Below are positions 41,842-49,249 of a stretch of 55,100 nt of DNA, in pieces. Below the pieces are notes generated by a model. The model was not told the DNA's origin and ran no database searches. It saw only the letters and a program-made list of their open reading frames with translations. The stretch comes from Ignavibacteria bacterium UBA2360 (GTDB lineage Bacteria; Bacteroidota; Ignavibacteria; Tepidaquicellales; OLB5). Within the stretch, counting starts at the first letter, position 1, and every line of letters starts with the position of its first letter. The stretch lies in the NCBI GenBank assembly GCA_002344125.1, contig DDTQ01000008.1:73877-128976 (forward strand). Reading direction: 5' to 3'. Position numbers and translations under genes: made by a program.

Positions 41842-42255
41842 ATGAAACATTTATTTCTATTGTTATTTTTAGCAATAGCCCTTCTTTTAAGCATTAACGG
41901 GTGCAAAAAGGATGATACGATAATCAGCCCGGTTACAAACAATGCTCCATCCGCACCTGTAAATCCGGTACCTGCCAATAATTCTACAGGTATTGATGAC
42001 AGTACCGCAATAATTCTCAGCTGGGAAAGTACCGATCCTGATATAAACGATACATTGAAGTTTGATGTGTTTGTAGGTACAACCTTGCCGTTAAGCACGG
42101 TTCCCCTGGCGGGAAATTTATCAACTGCTTCATATAATTTGGGTGTGCAAACTTTCCCCGGTACAACTTTTTACTGGCAGGTAAAAGCAAAGGATAACCA
42201 TGGGGCGTCAGCCGCCGGTGAAGTATGGCAGTTTACAATTAGAACCAGACCGTAA
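41842..42255 (+). CDS. Small Fn3-like lipoprotein, tandem paralogue
   Basis: 137 residues, the same length as its neighbour at 41369 and the same layout: signal LFLLLFLAIALLLSINGC, then a single Fn3-like domain (APSAPVNPVPANNSTGIDDS, ILSWESTDPDINDTLKFDVF, GTTFYWQVKAKDNHGASAAG). The pair is a tandem duplication sharing about half of their residues by eye. It lies 16 bases before the second ATP-grasp-like gene. Confidence 0.78.
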   Translation: MKHLFLLLFLAIALLLSINGCKKDDTIISPVTNNAPSAPVNPVPANNSTGIDDSTAIILSWESTDPDINDTLKFDVFVGTTLPLSTVPLAGNLSTASYNLGVQTFPGTTFYWQVKAKDNHGASAAGEVWQFTIRTRP

Positions 42256-42270
42256 AACTTAAGATAAAAT

Positions 42271-43458
42271 TTGGTACCTGAGATAAGAAAAAAATACAAT
42301 GCGGAATTTACACAGGAAAAATATGAGGCTTTTGTAAAAGATCTCAATACAACTTATGAATTCCCGATTGAATTCCGCATTGCAGAAACCCCGATATTTA
42401 TTGGCAAGGAATTTAAGAACGAAATTCTCAACGCAGTTGATGTGATAACATCGTATCTAATGAGCGATGAGTATCAGAAAATTTCGCTTAATGCTATACC
42501 CAAAGGGATGGAAATACCCAACGATCCCGGTTATCCTGCTATGATGGCTATCGATTTTGCTATCTGCAAAGATGAAAATGGCAAGTTCATACCTAAGCTT
42601 ATCGAGCTGCAGGGATTTTCATCACTCTTCTTCTATGAACTGCTGCAAAATTACATGTTCCGCAAACATTTCAATATTGATGAACGCTACGGGGGTTTAT
42701 TCAATATCCACAAACCGGATGAATACCTGGATATATTAAAACGTGTAGTTGTGGGTGATTCAAACCCGGAAAATGTAATTCTGCTCGAAATTGAACCTGA
42801 AAACCAGAAAACGCGCATAGATTTCGAATGCTGCTATACATACATTGGCGTAAAGCCGGTCTGCCTTTCCGATATTACAAAAGAAGGCAAGGATCTCTTT
42901 TATATGAATAACGGCAAGAAGACGAAGATAGAACGTATCTATAATAGAGTAATATTTGATGAGCTTGAAAGAAGAAAAGACCTGAAATTTAATTTCAGTT
43001 TTCAGGATGAGCTGAATGTTACATGGGTTCCGCATCCAAATTGGTTTTACAGGATAAGTAAATACTCGTTGCCTTTCCTTAAGAATAAATACGTCCCTGA
43101 AACCAGGTTCTTAAGTGATATTGAAACATACCCAACTGACCTTGAAAACTACGTTCTGAAGCCGCTTTTCAGCTTCGCAGGAGTTGGTGTAGTGTTTGAT
43201 GTTACCAAAGAAATACTTGATGGTATTACAGACCGTACTAATTACATACTGCAGAAGAAAATAAGTTATGAGCCCGTTATTGAAACCCCAGATCAGCCTG
43301 CCAAGGCTGAGCTGCGCCTGCTCTTCGTTCACAATGAGGGCAAGCCCTACCTTGTGAATAATCTTGTGCGCTTAAGCAAGGGCAAGATGATGGGCGTTGA
43401 TTTCAACAAAGAAAAAACATGGGTGGGCTCGAGTCTTGCTTACTTTGAACATTTGTAG
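42271..43458 (+). CDS. ATP-grasp-like protein of unknown function
   Basis: 395 residues, no signal peptide. A probable ATP-grasp fold: nucleotide loop region NYVLKPLFSFAGVGVVFDVT (about 290-309), then TNYILQKKISYEP and AELRLLFVHNEGKPYLVNNL, as in the ATP- and metal-binding half of ligases; the N-terminal part (about 90-115, FIPKLIELQGFSS) is substrate-type. I do not recognise the subfamily. Start is TTG 42271. It closes the ligase cluster. Function not assignable; a second amide-bond-forming step is a reasonable guess. Confidence 0.62.
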   Translation: MVPEIRKKYNAEFTQEKYEAFVKDLNTTYEFPIEFRIAETPIFIGKEFKNEILNAVDVITSYLMSDEYQKISLNAIPKGMEIPNDPGYPAMMAIDFAICKDENGKFIPKLIELQGFSSLFFYELLQNYMFRKHFNIDERYGGLFNIHKPDEYLDILKRVVVGDSNPENVILLEIEPENQKTRIDFECCYTYIGVKPVCLSDITKEGKDLFYMNNGKKTKIERIYNRVIFDELERRKDLKFNFSFQDELNVTWVPHPNWFYRISKYSLPFLKNKYVPETRFLSDIETYPTDLENYVLKPLFSFAGVGVVFDVTKEILDGITDRTNYILQKKISYEPVIETPDQPAKAELRLLFVHNEGKPYLVNNLVRLSKGKMMGVDFNKEKTWVGSSLAYFEHL

Positions 43459-43995
43459 AGTCAAAAAGCTAACCACGAATTGCACAAATTTATATCTGCG
43501 TTGTTGTTGGTCTTTCTTGACTAATTCTGCTATAGCAGAAGAGATTATATAATTATGTAGTCGAGCCCTTTCAGGGCTCGTTTCAAATATACTAAAGACC
43601 AATAGTGAACCCTAAAAAAAGTTCAAATACGAGTCTAAAATCCCCATCGTAGATAAATCAGCATTAAAAATTTAGAACGATTTTGGATTATGATTCATTC
43701 GAAAATTTCCTCCCCCTTTTCAAGGGGGATTTGTTATTTTCAAAAAGATGGATTTTTATTGCAGAGTCTTACAAGACTCGAATGAGATTGTACGATAAAC
43801 CAAGATCAAACACTGAAAAGGTTCGGTTATTTTGTGAATACAACATCAACTATATTTCTTGCATTTGCATCCTATTTCGTAACTCCTAATTCCTACTTCA
43901 TAATTTCCCTCAATCCTGCACCCAAAATTTTTAAATTGTTTTTATAGTCATTGCTTAGTATTTTTGTGTTCTAATTTTTGTAAAAAACAGACAAT
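43459..43995. other. 537-base intergenic stretch of repeat relics
   Basis: No supported gene. It holds small palindromes CGAGCCCT-ttc-AGGGCTCG (43562-43580) and CCCCCTT-tttc-like AAGGGGG (43712-43728), plus an AACCACGAATTGCACAAATT segment (43489 region) of a kind I have met as an intergenic relic in related genomes. A frame at 43683-43889 has no coding character. Confidence 0.5.
43936..43966 (+). promoter_or_regulatory. Promoter for the outer-membrane protein gene
   Basis: TTG at 43936-43938, 20 bases, TATTTTTG at 43959-43966, a good Bacteroidota-type pair. The coding start lies 30 bases downstream. Confidence 0.5.
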
Positions 43996-44736
43996 ATGAG
44001 CCATAAAATGAAATTTTTTGCAGTTTTGCTGGTTTTTTGTGGTTTAACGCTCAATTCTAACGCCCAATTACTTCCTAGTTTTGCCTTTGCAGGGGGAGTG
44101 ACAGCCGGGTGGCATTTCAATCCAGTTAAAAATTTAAATACAGAGCTGAAGAATGCGGGATTTCCTGAGTTTTCGGAAAGCGGCTTTTTTACAACCGGCG
44201 GCGGCGGTTTTATTGATCTGCCTATGAAGGATAACTTCCTGAGGATCGGCGGATTCGGTAATGGATTCACTTCAAAACTCACAAAACAGGTGAACGATAC
44301 GCTCAAAAAAGACGCGAATTATTCATTGGGGCAGGGCGGAATCAGTCTGGAGTACATAATACCCATAAGTTCAATATTTGATATTTCATTCGGTTCCACA
44401 TTTTCAACGGGTACACTGAAACTTGAGCTTTACAAATACGGGAATGATCTTGGAAACTATAGCACACTTTCAAACGAGTTTGGAACAAACGGTTCATCTT
44501 CAAATCTTGCGCATACATTTAAATCACGTTTCTATACAGTTCAGCCTCAGGTTGGCATAGGTATTATGTTAAGGAAATTCATGTACCTAAAGATCGATTG
44601 CGGATACCAGTTGGGCGCGCAAAACACCTGGCGCGTTGATAATGATGTGGAAGTAAAAGATTTCCCCAAAGGCATTGAAGCTAAAGGGCTGGTGCTTAAT
44701 GTTGGACTGAACTTCGGATTATTTATAAGGGATTAA
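43996..44736 (+). CDS. Outer-membrane beta-barrel protein
   Basis: 246 residues: signal peptide MKFFAVLLVFCGLTLNSNAQ, then a Gly- and aromatic-rich barrel (LPSFAFAGGVTAGWHF, FFTTGGGGFIDLPM, GFGNGFTSKL, QPQVGIGIMLRKFMYLKIDC, LNVGLNFGLFIRD). It is probably an outer-membrane protein of unknown role. The rfbB start codon follows 4 bases after its stop, so it may be co-transcribed. Confidence 0.72.
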   Translation: MSHKMKFFAVLLVFCGLTLNSNAQLLPSFAFAGGVTAGWHFNPVKNLNTELKNAGFPEFSESGFFTTGGGGFIDLPMKDNFLRIGGFGNGFTSKLTKQVNDTLKKDANYSLGQGGISLEYIIPISSIFDISFGSTFSTGTLKLELYKYGNDLGNYSTLSNEFGTNGSSSNLAHTFKSRFYTVQPQVGIGIMLRKFMYLKIDCGYQLGAQNTWRVDNDVEVKDFPKGIEAKGLVLNVGLNFGLFIRD

Positions 44737-44740
44737 TTAA

Positions 44741-45733
44741 TTGAAAAATATTCTTGTTACCGGCGGAGCCGGTTTTATTGGCACCAACTTTGTCTATTAT
44801 ATAACTGGCAAGGGTTACAATGTTACAGTTTTGGATAAGCTTACCTATGCAGGCGGAAAAGATAACCTGGAGCCGCTTATTGCAGCAGGTAAAGTAAGAT
44901 TTGTTGAAGGTGATATCTGCGATAAGGATATAGTTGTAAGCTCGCTTAAGGGGTGTGATTCAGTAATTCATTTCGCGGCAGAAAGCCATAACACCCGCAG
45001 TGAAACCGACCCGGATCTTTTTTACCGCACTAACGTTCACGGCACGAAAGTTGTGCTTGAATCAGCTTTTGAAGGCGGTGTAAAAAAGTTTATTCATATA
45101 TCTACAGATGAAGTTTACGGATCAATCGTTGACGGTTATTTTGCCGAAGGCGATAAAAAGCTTGGCGATAGCCAGGCAACATCGGCATATTCCAAATCCA
45201 AATCACAAGCCGATGATCTTGCAATGGAATTCGGGAGAAACTATCCTGTAGTTGTACTCAGACCCACAAACAATTTCGGTCCGTGGCAATATCCAGAAAA
45301 GGCTTTGCCAAGATGGATATCCAATATCATTCTTGGTGAAAAGATCCCGTTATGGGGTGAAGGATTGCAGGTTCGTGACTGGCTTTACGCTCCGCTGACC
45401 GCCGAGTGTCTTGAATTCCTGCTGGAAAAAGGCGAAGCCGGCAACGCGTATAATGTTGCGGCAAACCATAACCCTGAGATCACAAACCGCCAGGCTGCTG
45501 AATGGATATGCGAAATGCTGGGGGTAGATAAGAATGAGTGGATACAATACATCCCGGACCCTCGGCCAAACCATGATTTCCGTTATGCGCTTAATGTTGA
45601 TAAAATTACAAGCCTGGGTTTTAAGCCGGCTGTTGATCCGTACGCGCAGTTCAAAGCTACGGTTGAGTGGTATAAAGCGAACGCTGAGTGGTGGAAGAAG
45701 CGCAAAGAAGAAGCAGAGAGTATTTATAAGTAA
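44741..45733 (+). CDS. rfbB: dTDP-glucose 4,6-dehydratase family
   Basis: 330 residues, an extended SDR: NILVTGGAGFIGTNFVYY (NAD-binding), DKLTYAGGKDNLEPL, HFAAESHNTRSETDPDLFYRTNV, ISTDEVYGSI (the catalytic Asp-Glu of dehydratases) and YSKSKSQADDLAM (Tyr-x3-Lys). It converts dTDP-glucose to dTDP-4-keto-6-deoxyglucose, a precursor of rhamnose and other deoxysugars. The start is TTG 44741. rmlA, rmlC and rmlD are not in the window; it could act on another nucleotide sugar. Confidence 0.9.
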   Translation: MKNILVTGGAGFIGTNFVYYITGKGYNVTVLDKLTYAGGKDNLEPLIAAGKVRFVEGDICDKDIVVSSLKGCDSVIHFAAESHNTRSETDPDLFYRTNVHGTKVVLESAFEGGVKKFIHISTDEVYGSIVDGYFAEGDKKLGDSQATSAYSKSKSQADDLAMEFGRNYPVVVLRPTNNFGPWQYPEKALPRWISNIILGEKIPLWGEGLQVRDWLYAPLTAECLEFLLEKGEAGNAYNVAANHNPEITNRQAAEWICEMLGVDKNEWIQYIPDPRPNHDFRYALNVDKITSLGFKPAVDPYAQFKATVEWYKANAEWWKKRKEEAESIYK

Positions 45734-45825
45734 CTCATAAAAGATCGTTGCAGATCTGTATTTTAATATGCAGGTATCATTTTATTGTCAATTTCACTAA
45801 TACACAACCAGAAGGAAAATAATAA

Positions 45826-47163
45826 ATGAGTGAAGTATTAAGAGAAAAAATCAAGCAGAAAAAAGCCAAGATAGGAATAATCGGGCTGGGATATGTAGGG
45901 CTGCCACTTGCAATTGAGTTCGCAAGGAAAGGTTTCAGCGTTCATGGTATAGATCTGGACCAGAACAAAATTAAGCTAATTCAGCAAAAGAAAAACTATA
46001 TCAAGGATGTTATCAACAAAGATTTCCTTTATGCAATTAACAACAATCTTTTCACTGCATCAACAAACTACGATAAAATAGGCGACCAGGAGATCATTTT
46101 TATCTGCGTGCCAACGCCTGTGACAGATAATAAAACACCGGATATTTCTTATATAATGAATTCTACAGAAGAAATATTCAAAAGGATGAAACGGCATACG
46201 CTGATCATACTTAAGAGTACTACATTTCCGGGTACCACCGAAGATCATGTTCAGCCAATGCTTGAATCAAAGGGATGGAAGGTTGGCAAGGACTATTATT
46301 TATCATTTTCACCTGAACGCGTTGACCCCGGTAATAAAGTTTACAACACAGGAAACACTCCAATTGTAGTTGGCGGCGTAACCAAGAAATGCCAGGAACT
46401 TTCCGTGATGATAATGCAGGAAGTAGCTACGAAAGTACACCAGGTTTCTTCACCCCGCGCTGCAGAAATGGAAAAGCTGCTGGAAAATATTTTCCGCAGT
46501 GTGAATATAGCCTTAGTTAATGAGCTGGCCAGACTTTGCGACAGAATGGGTAATGTGAATATATGGGAGGTTATTGATGCAGCTGCGACAAAACCTTTCG
46601 GGTTCATGCCGTTCTATCCGGGTCCGGGAATTGGCGGACATTGTATCCAAATTGACCCATATTATCTTGACTGGGCGGCAAAAAAGTATGATTTCCATAC
46701 TAACTTTGTTGAGCTTGCCGCGGAATCAAACGAAGAAATGCCCTTTTATGTAAGAGATATGGTAATGAGAGAAATTGCCAACGCTCCCGTAAAGGCTGCT
46801 GATGCCAATGTGCTTATTATTGGTACTACATTTAAACGCGATGTTGAAGACTCAAGAAATTCACCTGCAATAAAGATCATTGAACTGCTGTACAAAGAAG
46901 GTATTCAGAATATTAATTTCCACGACCCGTATATGAGAAACATAAGGCTGATGGATAAGATATTCCGCGTGCAGGAGCTCAACGAGAAGCTGCTAAAGGA
47001 TGCCGATGTTACGGTTATTGTGACAGATCACACCACCTACGATTATGAATGGATAGTTGCATTTTCAAAGAGGGTAGTAGATACCCGCAACGCAACCAAG
47101 AAGTTGAAGCTTAACAGGGAAAAAATTTCGCTGCTTGGAGCAAATACTTTCAAAGTAGGTTAA
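45826..47163 (+). CDS. wbpA: UDP-N-acetylglucosamine 6-dehydrogenase (WbpA-type)
   Basis: 445 residues of the nucleotide-sugar dehydrogenase family: KIGIIGLGYVGLPLAIEFA (NAD), VPTPVTDNKTPDISYI, LKSTTFPGTTEDHVQPML, FSPERVDPGN, LENIFRSVNIALVNELA, and the catalytic cysteine in PGPGIGGHCIQIDPYY. WbpA-type enzymes make UDP-GlcNAc uronic acid for O-antigen or capsule. Ribosome site AGAAGGA 11 bases before ATG 45826. Followed by WecB, which fits a GlcNAc/ManNAc-derived uronate path. Confidence 0.92.
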   Translation: MSEVLREKIKQKKAKIGIIGLGYVGLPLAIEFARKGFSVHGIDLDQNKIKLIQQKKNYIKDVINKDFLYAINNNLFTASTNYDKIGDQEIIFICVPTPVTDNKTPDISYIMNSTEEIFKRMKRHTLIILKSTTFPGTTEDHVQPMLESKGWKVGKDYYLSFSPERVDPGNKVYNTGNTPIVVGGVTKKCQELSVMIMQEVATKVHQVSSPRAAEMEKLLENIFRSVNIALVNELARLCDRMGNVNIWEVIDAAATKPFGFMPFYPGPGIGGHCIQIDPYYLDWAAKKYDFHTNFVELAAESNEEMPFYVRDMVMREIANAPVKAADANVLIIGTTFKRDVEDSRNSPAIKIIELLYKEGIQNINFHDPYMRNIRLMDKIFRVQELNEKLLKDADVTVIVTDHTTYDYEWIVAFSKRVVDTRNATKKLKLNREKISLLGANTFKVG

Positions 47164-47178
47164 ATATATAACTGCTAA

Positions 47179-48324
47179 TTGAGTAAAAAAAAGAAGATAA
47201 TTTCCGTTGTAGGGGCAAGACCCAATTTTATGAAACTTGCCCCTATTGAGCGGGAGCTTAAGAAACACAGATCCCTTTTCAATCATTTAATTGTACATAC
47301 AGGTCAGCATTACGACCACAGGCTATCGAAGGTTTTTTTTAAGGATCTTGATCTTCCGGAACCGGATATTTATCTTGGAGCAGGCTCAGGTTCACATGCA
47401 GAGCAGACCGCGAAAATAATGACCGAGTTTGAAAAGGTTGTTCTGAAAGAAAAACCTGATCTTGTAATAGTTTTCGGTGATGTCAATTCCACGATTGCCT
47501 GCGCCCTGGTTTGTTCTAAAATACATCACGCGGGCGGAACAATTCCGATTGCGCACGTTGAAGCCGGTCTGCGAAGCTTTGATAATACAATGCCCGAAGA
47601 AATCAACCGCATCGTTACCGATGCGCTTTCAGATATGTTGTTTATAACCGAACGGGCCGGAGTTGAGAACCTGCTTGAAGAAGGCGTTAGCAAAAAGAAG
47701 ATATATCTGACGGGTGATACTATGATAGATTCTTTAGTGCATTTCAGTAAGAAAATAAGTTCTTCGGATGTATTAAAAAGACTGGGATTATCAAAACAGA
47801 GTTACATACTGGCAACAATACACAGACCCGTAAATGTAGATAACAGACAAAATCTGGAAAAGATCATTTCAATATTTGAAAAGATCTCAAAAGAAGCATT
47901 GAAGTTTAACCCCGAAACGAAAATTGTGCTTCCAATTCATCCACGTACTTTAAAAATGGCTGAGAAATTTTCGCTGCTAAAAAGGCTTAAGAATATCAAA
48001 AACCTGATAACCACCGAACCTGCTGGATATACAGATTTCATCAAGTTGTTAACTGACTGTAAATTTGTAGTTACAGATTCCGGGGGCATTCAGGAAGAAG
48101 CAACTTTTTTGAAAATTCCCTGTTTAACATTGAGAGAGTCATTTGAAAGACCCGAAACGCTGATACTCGGCTCTAACACTCTCTGCGGTTTGAATGAAAA
48201 TCTGATCATTAAAAAAACCGCTGAAATTTACTCAGGAAAATACAAAAAAGGTAAAATACCCCGATTGATGGACGGCAAAGCCGCTCAAAGGATAGTAAAA
48301 GCCATTAAAACCCGCCTCTTTTAG
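47179..48324 (+). CDS. wecB: UDP-N-acetylglucosamine 2-epimerase
   Basis: 381 residues, non-hydrolysing epimerase (UDP-GlcNAc to UDP-ManNAc): VVGARPNFMKLAPIEREL, VHTGQHYDHRLSKVFFKDL, HVEAGLRSFDNTMPEEINR, DTMIDSL, IHRPVNVDNR, HPRTLKMAEKF, TDSGGIQEEATFL and RESFERPETL. Start is TTG 47179. With wbpA and rfbB it makes a nucleotide-sugar set for surface polysaccharide. Final gene of that unit before a 120-base gap. Confidence 0.94.
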   Translation: MSKKKKIISVVGARPNFMKLAPIERELKKHRSLFNHLIVHTGQHYDHRLSKVFFKDLDLPEPDIYLGAGSGSHAEQTAKIMTEFEKVVLKEKPDLVIVFGDVNSTIACALVCSKIHHAGGTIPIAHVEAGLRSFDNTMPEEINRIVTDALSDMLFITERAGVENLLEEGVSKKKIYLTGDTMIDSLVHFSKKISSSDVLKRLGLSKQSYILATIHRPVNVDNRQNLEKIISIFEKISKEALKFNPETKIVLPIHPRTLKMAEKFSLLKRLKNIKNLITTEPAGYTDFIKLLTDCKFVVTDSGGIQEEATFLKIPCLTLRESFERPETLILGSNTLCGLNENLIIKKTAEIYSGKYKKGKIPRLMDGKAAQRIVKAIKTRLF

Positions 48325-48444
48325 ACCACCACAAAAGATCGTATTATTGTATTTTCTATGTTTTAAAAAAGAATTAACTTTAGATTCCTGTAATCGGTAA
48401 TTTCCGGCTAAAATTTTGAGCTAAAGTTAATAAAACCATAGTTT

Positions 48445-49233
48445 TTGGACGAAAAAAAGTATTATTTCTTCTCTGATGTTCACCTTGGATTTCTTGGTAT
48501 AGAAGAAGAAAAGCTAAAGGAACGGAAACTTGTCAGTTTCCTTGAAAGTATAAGGTCAAATGCCCGTGAAATATATATTGTAGGTGACCTTTTTGATTGC
48601 TGGATAGAATACAGGCGCGCGGTTCCTAAAGGGTTTTACAGAACCCTGGCAAAGCTTAACGAGATTGCAGAGCAGGGTATACCGGTTAATTTTTTTTCAG
48701 GCAACCATGATTTCTGGATGAATACATATCTAAGAGATGATGTTGGATTGAAACTATACAGCGATTCACTTGAAACAACGCTTGACGGCAAACGATTTTT
48801 TATCACTCACGGTGATGGCCTGTCAAAAGGTGATACAGGTTACAAGATATTGAAAAAAATTCTGCGGAGCCGCGTTAATCAGTTTTTGTATTCGCTCATC
48901 CATCCTGATGTTGGTTTGTGGCTGGCGCAGGGTTCATCAAAAAAATCAAGGCTTCACACAGATGATAAACAGAGAATTGTTGAAACCTATGGTAATGAAA
49001 AGAACCCGCTTTCTTACGGTTCAGGCGGGATGAGAGAGTTTGCTGAAAATAAGATTGGCGATGGAGTTGATTTTGTTGTAATGGGCCACATTCATAAGCC
49101 GCAGTTCATTGAGCTGAAAAAAAATAACAGAAACGGTATTTATATTACTTTAGGAGACTGGATAAATAATTGTACTTATGGTTCATATTCCAACGGGAAT
49201 TTTGAACTTAAGAAATTTACTGAAGAAAATTAG
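48445..49233 (+). CDS. lpxH: UDP-2,3-diacylglucosamine pyrophosphatase-like (LpxH)
   Basis: 262 residues, a calcineurin-like metallophosphoesterase: YYFFSDVHLG, IVGDLFDCWIEY, NFFSGNHDFWM, FFITHGDGLSKGD and VVMGHIHKPQF give the five metal motifs. LpxH hydrolyses UDP-2,3-diacylglucosamine to lipid X in lipid A synthesis. Start is TTG 48445. The length and the DLFDxW motif favour LpxH over generic phosphoesterases. Overlaps no neighbour; a PBP gene begins 13-16 bases later. Confidence 0.86.
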   Translation: MDEKKYYFFSDVHLGFLGIEEEKLKERKLVSFLESIRSNAREIYIVGDLFDCWIEYRRAVPKGFYRTLAKLNEIAEQGIPVNFFSGNHDFWMNTYLRDDVGLKLYSDSLETTLDGKRFFITHGDGLSKGDTGYKILKKILRSRVNQFLYSLIHPDVGLWLAQGSSKKSRLHTDDKQRIVETYGNEKNPLSYGSGGMREFAENKIGDGVDFVVMGHIHKPQFIELKKNNRNGIYITLGDWINNCTYGSYSNGNFELKKFTEEN

Positions 49234-49249
49234 AAGGTTTAAATAATTG

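Noticed and set aside
43683..43889. A 68-codon frame in the repeat-relic gap
   Set aside because: It runs through a palindrome and shows no protein-like composition.
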